A stretch of DNA of 64,000 bases from Vibrio harveyi NBRC 15634 = ATCC 14126 = KCTC 12724. Lineage in GTDB: Bacteria > Pseudomonadota > Gammaproteobacteria > Enterobacterales > Vibrionaceae. Of this stretch, positions 44,795-55,214 are shown piece after piece. Both the position numbers and the translations under genes were made by a program. The stretch covers positions 1 through 64,000 of the forward strand of contig NZ_BCUF01000025.1 in assembly GCF_001591145.1 (NCBI RefSeq), in the 5' to 3' direction. Each line of letters starts with the position of its first letter. Within the stretch, counting starts at the first letter, position 1. The notes below the pieces were generated by a model that worked only from the letters and a program-made list of their open reading frames with translations, did no database searches and was not told the DNA's origin.

Positions 44795-45916
44795 TTAATT
44801 TTCATTTTGTTCTGCTATGCCAACTAAACGGAAATAGCTTCTCTTTGCATCTCCGTCGGAGATCAATTCCGCCAGTAATTCCGGCAGAGGCATTCCACAC
44901 CAACGAATAATCTGTTCGATGGAGTAAGAAACTGGTGAATGAGGCTCACTTTCTCTAAAGAAGTCTGCCACCTTTTGTAACTGTTCAATCGCTTGTTCGC
45001 GTGATTGCATATTTGTTATTAGCAATTCGCTGTTGTTAGCTGACTGGCTTGTGACCGTAGTCGGCTCGTTAGATTCCATATCAGCCTCTTCAATCACCTC
45101 TTTCGGTGCCTGAAAGCGGTCACCAAGCAAATGCTTTAATGCCGAGTGTATTGAATCAAGCTTTTTTGAGATGTAAGAACTTGGGGTAACGTCTCCAACA
45201 GCATCATCAAGCTTTTGACTAAATTGGTTAAATGCCCTTATGCCGAACTCAAGATCAGTGATCAAAGTCCTGTAAAACTCATCAGAGGTGGATTTAACGG
45301 TATCGCTGATTTTCGACAGTTCCACAGCACCTTGCTCGACTTTGTAACGTCGTTTATCTTCATCAAGTCGCTCTAATTCGATGGCTTGTTGGTATTCCCA
45401 AAATGCGTAAGCTTGCTCTACCCCCATATCCGTAAGCGGAATCGAAGCCAGTGGAAAAATTAAGGTACCTTCACTTTCGATACCGTTTAATCCAATGATT
45501 GCAGAAATACGAGTCTCGATTCCGTCTTCATCAGGCATGGGATGCAGCTGTTCCCAGAAATGATCAATAAAGTGTGATGCTATCTCGTATCCGATCCCCA
45601 TTCCGCGAAAGCCATAAATACGTGTCAGCGCCTCAATCAGCCAAGCGACAAGCTCCAAATCCTTTGACTGAGAAGTCAGAACTTCTGGAACTTCATCAAT
45701 GAAAACACGCCAAAGGTTGGTGTGGCTGAGTATGCTTTCTTCTTCAATAATGGCGTTACGCTCTGTATTGCGCGCAGCCATCCTGTGGTCTTTTAATCTG
45801 TAATAAGCAGATTGAGGAGATACGTCCTCACGAGGGTCCACGCCCGTTGGTTGATCAGCAGAGACAGGTTGTAGTACTGGTTCTAACCACTCGAACGCTT
45901 TGATTAGGTCATCCAC
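44795..45916 (-). CDS. tssA: T6SS protein TssA (ImpA N-terminal domain)
   Basis: The 373-residue protein begins with the ImpA-N domain (PVSADQPTGVDPREDVSPQSAYYRLKDHRMAARN). GFRGMGIGYEIASHFIDHFWEQLHP is its signature block. The C-terminal part ends EQIIRWCGMPLPELLAELI, a segment typical of TssA. It coordinates baseplate and sheath assembly. It overlaps pppA by 8 bases. Confidence 0.92.
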   Translation of the reverse strand: MDDLIKAFEWLEPVLQPVSADQPTGVDPREDVSPQSAYYRLKDHRMAARNTERNAIIEEESILSHTNLWRVFIDEVPEVLTSQSKDLELVAWLIEALTRIYGFRGMGIGYEIASHFIDHFWEQLHPMPDEDGIETRISAIIGLNGIESEGTLIFPLASIPLTDMGVEQAYAFWEYQQAIELERLDEDKRRYKVEQGAVELSKISDTVKSTSDEFYRTLITDLEFGIRAFNQFSQKLDDAVGDVTPSSYISKKLDSIHSALKHLLGDRFQAPKEVIEEADMESNEPTTVTSQSANNSELLITNMQSREQAIEQLQKVADFFRESEPHSPVSYSIEQIIRWCGMPLPELLAELISDGDAKRSYFRLVGIAEQNEN

Positions 45917-46703
45917 GCACTTTACTCCTCAAGAAAACAGGAATGGTCGCGTCATCTTGCTGATTTTCAGCTATTTCATTTTGATCACAGCATACTTTGA
46001 CCAACGCGCATGTGACGTTGTCACTAGCACCTCGAACTAACGCAGAGTGCATCAAGGCTAACCCTGCTTGATTGACTGAATCAGCATAGAGCGTGTTGTG
46101 TATCTCGTCATTGGTCAGTTCTTTAGAGAGCCCGTCGCTACACAACAGAAATTGATCACCGTTCGAGAGCTGACCGGATATTTGGTCTATCGTTACTATT
46201 TCATCGACACCTATCGCACGAGTTATGACGTTAGCTAATGGGTGTGATTCTGCATCCTCAATCGCTAATAACCCTTGTTCGACCAGATCCATAACTTGGC
46301 TGTGATCTCTTGTTTTTTGCGTGAAGCTCCCTTCTCTCAGTTGGTATATACGGCTATCCCCAACCCACAAACAATGAAAATACCCGTCCTGCATAAATAA
46401 CAGTACAAGTGTTGTCCCCATCGTTTTACCTTCTAAATGCTCTTTTGCGTAATCAAAGATCTCTTTGTTTGCTTGCTGAATAACACCTCTCAACTCATCA
46501 ATGTGGGTTGTCTTATTGTCTTTTGCATAGCGGGCAATCTTATCGACCAACATCTGACTGGCGATGTCTCCTGCACAATGACCACCCATACCATCTGCTA
46601 CGACCCACAAACCAAGTTCGGACATATCAAGTAATGCATCTTCGTTATATGGACGGACCTTTCCTGGATGAGTCCTCGAAAAAGTAAAGTAATTCCAATT
46701 CAT
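45909..46703 (-). CDS. pppA: PP2C-type Ser/Thr phosphatase PppA
   Basis: The protein is about 264 residues. Metal-binding motifs are VRPYNEDALLD, VVADGMGGHCAGDIAS and LVVDG/ LWVGDSRIYQLR, with CSDGLSKELTNDE and GASDNVTCALV later. It removes phosphate from Fha and so opposes PpkA. I chose ATG 46703 (MNWNYF). A start at 46742 would overlap tagF by 29 bases. No membrane segment is present. Confidence 0.9.
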   Translation of the reverse strand: MNWNYFTFSRTHPGKVRPYNEDALLDMSELGLWVVADGMGGHCAGDIASQMLVDKIARYAKDNKTTHIDELRGVIQQANKEIFDYAKEHLEGKTMGTTLVLLFMQDGYFHCLWVGDSRIYQLREGSFTQKTRDHSQVMDLVEQGLLAIEDAESHPLANVITRAIGVDEIVTIDQISGQLSNGDQFLLCSDGLSKELTNDEIHNTLYADSVNQAGLALMHSALVRGASDNVTCALVKVCCDQNEIAENQQDDATIPVFLRSKVRG

Positions 46704-46713
46704 TCGCTGATAC

Positions 46714-47409
46714 CTACCAGTTCCACTCTTGCCAGTTTCCATCTAACATTGCCGCATATTGACCTATTGAAGGCAGTCCCGACGTAATCAGCATACAGGG
46801 CGATATAGTTGCCGACCCTTCAGTCCACCAAAAACAAGGTTTTTTGTATTCCTTACCTAATATCTGATTTAAAAGACCATTCGCAGATAACTGTGGGGTG
46901 TTCTCATAAATGGTTGAAAGTTTGCTTTTGTAATGTACTAACGGTACTTCTGCCGTAGGAACATCATCTAAAACTGTCTTATCCGAGTCAGTGAGTCTTC
47001 GAGCCCATGCATCAAATACAAAGTCGTCATTGAGTACAGCGACGGCAAGATCTTGACTATTTTGAGTCCACTGACTCTGTTCCCAATAATCCACAGCACT
47101 CCCTTCGACTGGTCTCACAACAGTGAAAAAGAAGTAGCGTCCCGCAGAGTCAACACTCGGTATGACACTCCCAATGTAAGTTGCGTCTTCCATGTAGGAG
47201 ATATCCAGTGCAAAGTGCCAAATTGGAGCCGTGAGAAAGTATTGATGCCATCCTTCGCCCAATTGTTCTCGACTAACAGCTATTATTGCTTGCTGCCAAT
47301 CATGCCATCGTTCAGTAAACTCTTGAGAAAGCCCATTTTTAACAAAATCCCCTTTCGCAGGCATTTTTCCAATGTAGCCCCAACAGGGTGTTATAGCGTT
47401 TGAGGACAT
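46714..47409 (-). CDS. tagF: T6SS regulator TagF
   Basis: The 231-residue protein begins with the TagF N-terminal domain: WGYIGKMPAKGDFVKNGL and FTERWHDWQQAIIAVSREQLGEGW. TagF sequesters Fha and restrains firing in other species, acting alongside the Ser/Thr pathway. It overlaps the tssM stop by 19 bases. The C-terminus ends in a Trp-rich tail (NWQEWNW). Confidence 0.9.
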   Translation of the reverse strand: MSSNAITPCWGYIGKMPAKGDFVKNGLSQEFTERWHDWQQAIIAVSREQLGEGWHQYFLTAPIWHFALDISYMEDATYIGSVIPSVDSAGRYFFFTVVRPVEGSAVDYWEQSQWTQNSQDLAVAVLNDDFVFDAWARRLTDSDKTVLDDVPTAEVPLVHYKSKLSTIYENTPQLSANGLLNQILGKEYKKPCFWWTEGSATISPCMLITSGLPSIGQYAAMLDGNWQEWNW

Positions 47410-50400
47410 CGAAAACTCTCCATCTCGTTAGACCAAAACGGGTTGATCGCACTTGAAGGGATGAGTTCCAGTTGAACTTTGTTTCCTTTCAAATCGATCA
47501 TAACGATATTGTCATTTCGCGACTCTGGACGCGCTTTTAGCGATTGATCAAGTAATTTGAAAATACCCCACTCACCTTCGTAGGTATGTGCAATCTCGCG
47601 TTTTGATTCTGGTGGAGTAAAGACGATTCGAGTTTGGTCTTGCCCTGCGGGCCAGCTTAATGACTTCGCGCGAGCAGGACCGTGCTTATAGACTAAATCT
47701 TGCCCACCCAGCTCCAGTACAAAACGAGTAATATGCTGATCTAAATAAACAGGTTTCATTCCAAATTCGACGCGCAAAGAATTGTCCGGCTCAAAGAAAG
47801 TTTGTCTTATCCGTTTGGCTTTCTGGAATACTGCGAGTGTTTCTGGACGAACACCAATCTCTTTTTCAAGCTTCCAACGTCGAGTTGAAGTGTCTACAAA
47901 TGGTTCTAAATACTCCTTAAAGAAGGCATCCATGGTTCCGCCGTAACCGAAAAACCGCTTAAAATCTTTGAGGCGAACTTCCTTCGAGGCATTAGGAACA
48001 AATGGATAGCGACCAGCAATTGAGCTTCGATATGGTTTAACCACCTTTGTTAACCATAATTGATTCAAGTGATCTTTAGACCCATTCTCTGCAAACTTAA
48101 CTGACTCTTGAGACAGTTCTCCTAACCATTGATTAAATGGCTTTGGTAACAACTCCCTTGCACGTTCAAACGACGCAGCAACATCTTGGGTAACTGTTCC
48201 ATCGAGAATGCTCTTGTATGCAATTTTTTGATTGTTACCCGAACTTGATAAATCAGACAGGTAAGAGCGCAAATTGACCATTGCTGTCTGAATATCTTCA
48301 AAATCTTGTTCATCCAAACGTAAGATTTCAGTAAAGTGGGATTCGACTTCTTTACCTGGCAAGGAAACATTAAAGCTATTCTCTTCAGGTAAATACATAT
48401 CTAACTTGTCAGCGGTATTGGAAAACTTCACTTTAGCAACCTTCCCTGCCACCTCTGACGCCGCTTTTTGGTTCTCTGACAAGACAACTTTGGTCAAACC
48501 AACCTCTTTTTGAATCGCACGCAATAATGATTCAATTGGTCTCTCAACCCCCGACAACACTCTTGCTTGAGTAGAGGCTAGATCAAGGGTTGGCGCTTGC
48601 TTAAGCTGAATGTCTTCAATTAAGTTTTTCCACTCATTCACATAATCTTGGTAGTAACGTGCTTGTACACCCTGGATTGCACTTGCTTGGTCAATTTCAT
48701 GCGCTTTTAAATCGTCTCCATATACCCAGTTCTCTTCCATTAACCCTTTCACAGTGCGGTTAATTTGAATTTGGAAAATGCTGTGAAACCCGTTATACGT
48801 GTAAAAACCGGAGATCCCTTGAGACAGTGGTTTACCGCTCATTCGCTCAAATTGTTCTAACCCTTTTGGTCCCAGAACGTCTGTTAATCTGAATGACGGC
48901 ACATGACTTTTTGAAAATTGTAACTTCATGCGTTGGTAAGCACGCTCAGGCAAAGACATTTGAGTTAACACTTCTCGAGCACTCTCTACAGCTGAGTCAT
49001 TAAATGAGAAGCCTCTTTCGTTGCTTTCCAGAAGGTTATTAGTGTGCGTCATTAGACGGTCTCTTAGTGATTCATTAAGAGCGCCTGGATAATGTCTTTC
49101 AAAATAAAAGCCAAACCACGCTAATACTTCTTCTTGTTGATACTTTTCTGGGTTAAACAACATTAGGTAAGTTTTAAGCGTTTCGTATAGATACTGACGA
49201 TGCTCTTGGTTTCCTTCCATCTCTGAAATCAGGCTATCAAGCACCAGAGGAGCGAAGTGTTTGGTTAGAGCAGACGTGTAGGCGTTATTTGCCGCTTGAG
49301 AGACTTTGTCGCCCTGATACAAACCAAACTTCTTTATTGAATCCGAATTTCCGTAGTCGCTTTGCTTTCCCAAAGGTAAAGTCATGATTCGGTCGAGTGT
49401 TTCTATCGCGCTGATAATGTCTGATTCAAAATCTAAACTATCTGCACCGATCATTGCTTTTATATGATCCGTCTCTTTGTTGGTTTGGGTGATAAGTGTC
49501 GAGTTCCATTGATAACTCATAAACCACGTTCCAATCGCTCCGCATAACGCGACCGCACAGCCGATGTAAACGCCTCGATGGAGCCAACTGGATTGCTTTT
49601 GATAATGACGATTGACTGTCCCAAGCAGTTGCTCTTTGAAGATGACTTGATCAAACAAGCTTCTAACGAAATAGCTGTGAGATCCGTGGTGCTGAGCAGA
49701 TAAACCTAACTTCCCTAGCCCTAGCCCGCTGCTCGATTCGTTCATTAGCCGGCTAACAGGGATACCGTCTTGAACCGAGCTAACCATAAACACGCCTCGA
49801 ATAAGGGTGGGCTCTTCAAAGCTGTTCTGAGCAAATATTTCTGTAAGGAATTCATCTAGGTTTGCTTGAAGCACTCGAAGTTGCTTTGGAAATTCAAAGA
49901 TCATCGCGCGCTTATCAAGATCATCCTCTGTTTCCAGAATGCGCAGCATTCGGGCGTCCAATCGCTCAAGTAGATGATGAAACTCTTTATTGAAAAGAGA
50001 AACGACACCGCGCTCATCTTCGCAATCTTTTGGGAACATAAAACCGAATAGCTCTTCACGCTCTTCTTTGCTCAGATCCGCGAAAAACTCATTAAACCCC
50101 GCCACCAGATCCATTTTTGTAAGAAGAACGTAAATTGGAAACTGCATACCCAGTTGGTTTTTTAGTTCCTGTAAACGAGACTTTATCGCCCTTGCATGCA
50201 GGCTCCTTTCCGTGCGTGTTTGCGACATAATGCTAGCTAAGCTGATTGTCACAATTGCGCCGTTAATTGGTCTCTGTGTTCGATATTTTTTTAACAGCCC
50301 AAGAAATCCATGCCATGCCTTAGCATCAACTTTTTCTTGGCTATCTTGTGTCGTATAACGACCAGCGGTATCAACAAGAACCGCTTTGTTTGCAAACCAC

Positions 50401-50909
50401 CAATCACAATGGCGTGTTCCCCCAACACCTGCAACAGAGTCCGAACCTAATGAATCCGCTAACGGAAACTCCAACCCAGATTGCTTAAGAACTGTCGTTT
50501 TACCTGTACCAGGAGGACCAATCAGTACATACCAAGGTAATTCGTATAAGCTACGTTTACCTTTATGTGTTTTGGTAACCACTTTGATTGCCTGCTCTAT
50601 TCTGTCTTGCAGCACATTAATTTCTGAGGCAGCTTCTTTATCAGATTGCGAATCCACCTCTAACAGGCTTTGAATTGTTTCGTCTTCTTTTACTTTTTGC
50701 TTATGTTGCTTTGTAAGATTGAACACACCCCAAACGAAAACTAATACCAGGATGCTAACCAAACGCTGAAAGTCAGTTTTTAAGGGCTCATATCCCGCAA
50801 CAGTGATGAGGGGACCTACGACCCAAATAAAAATTGAGCACGCAGCAACACCGACTAAACCGATAAACCAACGTTGAGTAAATATTCTGCCTACTTCTCG
50901 GATACTCAT
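47391..50909 (-). CDS. tssM: T6SS membrane complex protein TssM (IcmF)
   Basis: The 1172-residue inner-membrane protein has two N-terminal membrane segments (WFIGLVGVAACSIFIWVVG and LVSILVLVFVWGVFNLT). A cytoplasmic NTPase-like domain follows with an intact Walker A GPPGTGKTTVLK near residue 130. A third membrane segment (VYIGCAVALCGAIGTWFMS) lies near residue 450, and a large periplasmic part follows. Length is typical. With TssL and TssJ it forms the envelope-spanning core. Confidence 0.94.
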   Translation of the reverse strand: MSIREVGRIFTQRWFIGLVGVAACSIFIWVVGPLITVAGYEPLKTDFQRLVSILVLVFVWGVFNLTKQHKQKVKEDETIQSLLEVDSQSDKEAASEINVLQDRIEQAIKVVTKTHKGKRSLYELPWYVLIGPPGTGKTTVLKQSGLEFPLADSLGSDSVAGVGGTRHCDWWFANKAVLVDTAGRYTTQDSQEKVDAKAWHGFLGLLKKYRTQRPINGAIVTISLASIMSQTRTERSLHARAIKSRLQELKNQLGMQFPIYVLLTKMDLVAGFNEFFADLSKEEREELFGFMFPKDCEDERGVVSLFNKEFHHLLERLDARMLRILETEDDLDKRAMIFEFPKQLRVLQANLDEFLTEIFAQNSFEEPTLIRGVFMVSSVQDGIPVSRLMNESSSGLGLGKLGLSAQHHGSHSYFVRSLFDQVIFKEQLLGTVNRHYQKQSSWLHRGVYIGCAVALCGAIGTWFMSYQWNSTLITQTNKETDHIKAMIGADSLDFESDIISAIETLDRIMTLPLGKQSDYGNSDSIKKFGLYQGDKVSQAANNAYTSALTKHFAPLVLDSLISEMEGNQEHRQYLYETLKTYLMLFNPEKYQQEEVLAWFGFYFERHYPGALNESLRDRLMTHTNNLLESNERGFSFNDSAVESAREVLTQMSLPERAYQRMKLQFSKSHVPSFRLTDVLGPKGLEQFERMSGKPLSQGISGFYTYNGFHSIFQIQINRTVKGLMEENWVYGDDLKAHEIDQASAIQGVQARYYQDYVNEWKNLIEDIQLKQAPTLDLASTQARVLSGVERPIESLLRAIQKEVGLTKVVLSENQKAASEVAGKVAKVKFSNTADKLDMYLPEENSFNVSLPGKEVESHFTEILRLDEQDFEDIQTAMVNLRSYLSDLSSSGNNQKIAYKSILDGTVTQDVAASFERARELLPKPFNQWLGELSQESVKFAENGSKDHLNQLWLTKVVKPYRSSIAGRYPFVPNASKEVRLKDFKRFFGYGGTMDAFFKEYLEPFVDTSTRRWKLEKEIGVRPETLAVFQKAKRIRQTFFEPDNSLRVEFGMKPVYLDQHITRFVLELGGQDLVYKHGPARAKSLSWPAGQDQTRIVFTPPESKREIAHTYEGEWGIFKLLDQSLKARPESRNDNIVMIDLKGNKVQLELIPSSAINPFWSNEMESFRCPQTL

Positions 50910-50923
50910 TTATCTCACTTTCC

Positions 50924-52216
50924 TTAGTTTGCAACCATAAGGTCAATTTCGATTCGGCGGTTAAGCGCACGATTTTCATCAGTAGAGTTTTCAGCAAGGG
51001 GTCTTGCATCACCAAGCCCTTCAGGAAGGACTCTTCCTTCCAGTGCACTGTTCGCAATCAACTGTTCAGACATCGCCGTTGCACGAGCAAGGGAAAGATG
51101 CCAATTGGACGGATATTTACTGGTAAAAATAGGGTTATCGTCAGTATGTCCAGTGACCAAAATCTTCCCTTCGGTTGTTTCTAAAGTGCGAGACAACTTA
51201 GATATAACAGGTTGGATATATTCAACGACTTCCGCACTACCTGACTCAAACAAGTCTTGAGCTTTGAGAGAAATCCGAACTCTGTCGGATAGAGCCTCAA
51301 CAGTCACCAGTTCTTTATTTATCTCGGTTGCTAGATACATAGAAACGCGTTCAGCAACTTTTATTACTTGAGAATCGGACGTAGGAGCCATCTCTGTTTG
51401 ATTAGGTGAGATGAGATTAATTAAACTGGCAAAGGTTTGATTTGAAGCCTTGTTAAGGTCATAGCTGAAGAACATAAAGATACAGACCAATATTGCCAAT
51501 GTGACAGAGCAAACCACCCATAAAGGCGCACGTTCCGCCACTTGCGAACCATTTAACAAACGGCTTTCAATATTGTCGCTTAAGCGTTGCTGTAACCCTC
51601 GACCGTTTGACTTTAAAACGCTAACAACTTGCTTTCTCAAACGACGGTGTGTTTCCAGACCATTTTTTTCTAATCGATATTGCCCTACGAAACCTAAAGA
51701 CATACACACATACATGAGTTCCAAGAGATCAAGCTGAGTCTCAGGGAATGACATGCATGTTTCTAAATGCTGAAAAAACGCCTCCCCACCTTGACTGCTA
51801 GAATAGAAAGAGGTCAGCAACGAGTCGTGACTCCATGTCGATTGGCTACCCCAATTTGTATTCAAAACTGCTTCATCGATTGCGCAGCATAAGCAGTAAC
51901 GAGCAGTATCTATTGTTTCCAGATTTATGTTTTGTTGACGTAGTCGGTTTTCGTAGTCTCTTAACTTTTGTGCCAACGTTTCTTTTAAAAACAAGACGTC
52001 AGAGTGACTCGCTGTTGCTCGAATCTGTCCAATAATAGAAAGTATGCCATTAGCTTCAGCTAAAATCGGGTTGCTGCCAAATGCGACCACTGAGTCATTG
52101 TTGACCACTTCAGGATTCTTTGAGATCACAACTGTACTATCGGCAGATTTTGGTACTGAGATATTAGCGTTTGTTGGTCTTCCACCTGGTGTTGGCTTTA
52201 TTATTGTCTGTTCCAT
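50924..52216 (-). CDS. tssL: T6SS protein TssL with OmpA peptidoglycan-binding domain
   Basis: The 430-residue protein has a DotU cytoplasmic region (FLKETLAQKLRDYENRLRQQNIN, CCAIDEAVLNT), one membrane segment (PLWVVCSVTLAILVCIFMFFSYDL) and a C-terminal OmpA/MotB domain. In that domain LVTGHTDDNPIF, SLARATAMSEQLI and NRRIEIDL are visible. The fused domain lets TssL grip peptidoglycan directly. It begins 14 bases after tssK and is followed by tssM. Confidence 0.94.
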   Translation of the reverse strand: MEQTIIKPTPGGRPTNANISVPKSADSTVVISKNPEVVNNDSVVAFGSNPILAEANGILSIIGQIRATASHSDVLFLKETLAQKLRDYENRLRQQNINLETIDTARYCLCCAIDEAVLNTNWGSQSTWSHDSLLTSFYSSSQGGEAFFQHLETCMSFPETQLDLLELMYVCMSLGFVGQYRLEKNGLETHRRLRKQVVSVLKSNGRGLQQRLSDNIESRLLNGSQVAERAPLWVVCSVTLAILVCIFMFFSYDLNKASNQTFASLINLISPNQTEMAPTSDSQVIKVAERVSMYLATEINKELVTVEALSDRVRISLKAQDLFESGSAEVVEYIQPVISKLSRTLETTEGKILVTGHTDDNPIFTSKYPSNWHLSLARATAMSEQLIANSALEGRVLPEGLGDARPLAENSTDENRALNRRIEIDLMVAN

Positions 52217-52230
52217 AATGACGTAACCTG

Positions 52231-53556
52231 TTATTGGTTAATGCTCCATAGCTCTATGTCTGAATTCGGGAATTGACCAGATAGCTGAAGAGCAATACCG
52301 CCACTCTCTTGGAGACGAACCCAGAATGGTCCTTTCTTAATCACTTCAAAATACACATACCCCGTTTGATAAGGGATCTGTCGAGGAACAACATTGAGTG
52401 GTGCAACGTTAATACCGTTGATTTGATTATTTATAAGATCTCTAATTTGTTCTGCTGGTCCCAACTTGAGTTGAGCTGGTACCAAACGTCTAATCTCATC
52501 AGTACTTGTATCTGCTTTTACTGCCAAAACAAACTGGCTTGATTCAAGAAGTCGCTTATCAGGTAACGGTGTCACTCGAATACCAAGTTGTCGAACCTCC
52601 AAAGGAAGTTTATTAGCCGTCTGATCTAGAACAACACTCAGGTATTGGCTTAACACCTGATTAAGCTCTGAAATCGTAGAGGTCAGATTTGAGTGTTCAT
52701 AATCAATAAGCAAAGGAGCGCGCTTATTTTTACTCGAAAAAGTCGACAACTCACCAACATATCCTCGTAATAGCGTGACAAAATCTAAAGGGTGAACTTG
52801 TTCTAACTGCCCCAGATGTCTAAGAATCGTTTCGTAGCGATTGAGCATTTGAAGCATGATGAAATCGACAGCTGAAGCAGATGCCGCTTTACCTTGCACT
52901 AAACGTTGAGAAACCACATCAGCACGGATTTTTGTCATTCCCGTTACATTTTTTAGGCAAGCCAACATTGCTTGATCTTTAAGCACATTGAGATGTGGCG
53001 GCGTATACTCTTCATCAAGAAGAATTGCGCCTTCCGCAGTGACTTCTTTAATTTTAAGAATCGGTAACTCAACAAAACCTGACAAGTTGTCATTGCTTAC
53101 TTTAAGCGCAACATTCAACGACGCCACTTGAATGCGCTCTTCATCCTGACCAGTTTGCACGTCTATAACGTCTAGATCGTTTAACACATATCTGCTGACA
53201 ACACCTTCACTAACATCCGCAATCGTTTTTTCTTTAAGGCTCGATGAAGCAACGACCACTTTAACTAATGTGTTTTGAGTTCCCTTTTCAACCAGTAATG
53301 GCGGAAGAACTTCATTAACGTTCTGCAATTCAATAAGAGTCATATCAGGAAGAATCGCTTCGAGTTTCTCGATTTCTACCACGCCTTCTTTCAGACTGTT
53401 CGGGTTTATACGAACTTGATACACGCCCCAATTATAAGGCTGTTGAAAACGGTTCAATCCCTTAAACTCATGCTCAAATGCACGCTCGCTTTGCTGGAAA
53501 TGTTGAGGACGTAAAAACATCCCCTCACACCATGCTGTGTGGGAGTAATCTGCCAT
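52231..53556 (-). CDS. tssK: T6SS baseplate protein TssK
   Basis: The 441-residue protein begins AWCEGMFLRPQHFQQSERAFEH, the sharp TssK (VasE/ImpJ) signature. DEEYTPPHLNVLKDQ is another conserved block. It links the baseplate wedge to the membrane complex. It is 20 bases after tssJ and 14 bases before tssL. Confidence 0.95.
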   Translation of the reverse strand: MADYSHTAWCEGMFLRPQHFQQSERAFEHEFKGLNRFQQPYNWGVYQVRINPNSLKEGVVEIEKLEAILPDMTLIELQNVNEVLPPLLVEKGTQNTLVKVVVASSSLKEKTIADVSEGVVSRYVLNDLDVIDVQTGQDEERIQVASLNVALKVSNDNLSGFVELPILKIKEVTAEGAILLDEEYTPPHLNVLKDQAMLACLKNVTGMTKIRADVVSQRLVQGKAASASAVDFIMLQMLNRYETILRHLGQLEQVHPLDFVTLLRGYVGELSTFSSKNKRAPLLIDYEHSNLTSTISELNQVLSQYLSVVLDQTANKLPLEVRQLGIRVTPLPDKRLLESSQFVLAVKADTSTDEIRRLVPAQLKLGPAEQIRDLINNQINGINVAPLNVVPRQIPYQTGYVYFEVIKKGPFWVRLQESGGIALQLSGQFPNSDIELWSINQ

Positions 53557-53576
53557 TGTTTAGTCGCCAAGTGAGG

Positions 53577-54038
53577 TTATTTAACGAATATAGAAAGGTC
53601 GTCTAGGTGAATTTGGTAAGTGTTGTAACCTGTCTGGTCTACCTTAATCACCTGCCTCCAATTGGAGTTTTCGATGTCACGGAATGCCGCGACTAAACCT
53701 AAATACTGAGTTTTTGGTGACATGCTTGCGTGATAAATATCTTCCTGACCAGGCGTTAAAGAAATTTCATATTTGTTCACTAAATCAGGACCTAAAACCG
53801 TGTCATAGCTTTCGTACAGCGAAAAGAAATCCTGACTTTCAAAGACGGTTGAAGATGTCAATTCAAACACATAAATCACAACAGGCGACGGTCTGCCATT
53901 TGAATCTGGGTTGATATTATGTTTGGCGGTGAGCGCTAAATCAGCATAGGGATCAACTACTAGGTTTGCCGCTGAACAACCAACTAAAACTGCCGTAATA
54001 AATAGAAGTAAGGTCTTCATTATTGTTTTCATCATCAT
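53577..54038 (-). CDS. tssJ: T6SS outer membrane lipoprotein TssJ
   Basis: The 153-residue protein has a lipoprotein signal peptide with lipobox LVGC. The mature domain has SPVVIYVFELTSSTVFESQDFFSLYE, typical of the VasD/TssJ beta-sandwich. It anchors the TssLM core to the outer membrane. Several in-frame Met codons (residues 1, 2, 3 and 7) leave the exact start open. It begins 3 bases after the fha stop. Confidence 0.92.
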   Translation of the reverse strand: MMMKTIMKTLLLFITAVLVGCSAANLVVDPYADLALTAKHNINPDSNGRPSPVVIYVFELTSSTVFESQDFFSLYESYDTVLGPDLVNKYEISLTPGQEDIYHASMSPKTQYLGLVAAFRDIENSNWRQVIKVDQTGYNTYQIHLDDLSIFVK

Positions 54039-54041
54039 TCC

Positions 54042-55214
54042 TTAATTTTTACTTCTCAGTGCATTTTCATAATGCTTTGCAAAATCTTCCAAATAAAAAG
54101 GTGATTCCTTATTTATAATTTCATCCGTTAATTGATAATGAATACCTTCAAATTTCTTCCAGCTTTGAGCATATTTTCTTGCTGGAATTATTTTATTGAA
54201 GAAACTATCACTTGACATTGCATCGGAGTAAATACTTGATGGCTCAACTAACGACATAACACTTGAAACGGTACCTTCGACACCTTTCATCAACGCTTTT
54301 TCATGGTTTTCTATATCAACAAATGCTTCTTTAATTGCTATGTCTGCTCGCATAAAACTAGCAGTGTTTCGGTTGTATAAATTATGAATAGCATCTTCTA
54401 AATTAGCGGAAAACTTTAATGGATTATTTTCTGACTTTCGAAAAGCGGTATGGTTTAAACGATTATTTTGTTTAAACTCAGCTCGATTATGTAATGTTTC
54501 CATTAAGCCCAGTAGCATCAAAGAAAACGACTGGCCTAGTTGCTCGAACCACTGTTCGCTATTTTCGTCTGGAACCATATTTGGGTTGATACCCAGACCT
54601 CTGACGAAGGCTTGTTGGTTTTTGCTTTCATTTTTTACCAAAGGCTTCGGAGCGCTAATCGGGGTAGACGCATGAGGGGATACTTCTTCAACACTCGGCT
54701 CTTGTGCTTCTAAAAAGTCATCCATCAGACCAATATCAAGCTGAAACTCAGAAGGTGCACTGTCTCTTAACAGATCCGCTGCGTTCAAGCCAAACTCATC
54801 ATGAGTTAAATTTCGGTCTACATCACCAACAGCTAACTCATTGATAGTATTGTGTACTATATTGCTATTATCGATAATTCTTTCTTCTAAACTTACTTGA
54901 ATTTGATAATCGCCGAGGGCCACGACATCGCCATGGTTGAGTGCCAATTCATTTCCTTGACCAACCGGCGTCACGGCATTATTTACAAAGGTACCATTAG
55001 TCGATAAGTCTTTAATCAAGTACTTTTCACCAAATTTGATCAGTTCACCATGCTTACTTGATATGACTCTTTCAGGGTCAGGCAATGTCCAATCACACTG
55101 TTCAGAGCGCCCAAAACTGACCTTATCATGTTCACCTGTCGCATCAAAAACGAACTCAGTGTCAATCTCTGGAGTGAACTTATGAAAACTTGTAATGGTT
55201 AAAACCAACGTCAT
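54042..55214 (-). CDS. tagH: FHA-domain scaffold protein Fha/TagH
   Basis: The 390-residue protein has an N-terminal FHA domain (about residues 25-100) with all main phosphothreonine-binding motifs: VSFGRSEQC, ISSKHGEL and STNGTFVNN. A low-complexity linker leads to a C-terminal helical part (about 215-390). When phosphorylated by PpkA it promotes assembly of the apparatus. It is the first gene of the minus-strand operon and its promoter must be in 55215-55529, shared with divergent ppkA. Confidence 0.92.
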   Translation of the reverse strand: MTLVLTITSFHKFTPEIDTEFVFDATGEHDKVSFGRSEQCDWTLPDPERVISSKHGELIKFGEKYLIKDLSTNGTFVNNAVTPVGQGNELALNHGDVVALGDYQIQVSLEERIIDNSNIVHNTINELAVGDVDRNLTHDEFGLNAADLLRDSAPSEFQLDIGLMDDFLEAQEPSVEEVSPHASTPISAPKPLVKNESKNQQAFVRGLGINPNMVPDENSEQWFEQLGQSFSLMLLGLMETLHNRAEFKQNNRLNHTAFRKSENNPLKFSANLEDAIHNLYNRNTASFMRADIAIKEAFVDIENHEKALMKGVEGTVSSVMSLVEPSSIYSDAMSSDSFFNKIIPARKYAQSWKKFEGIHYQLTDEIINKESPFYLEDFAKHYENALRSKN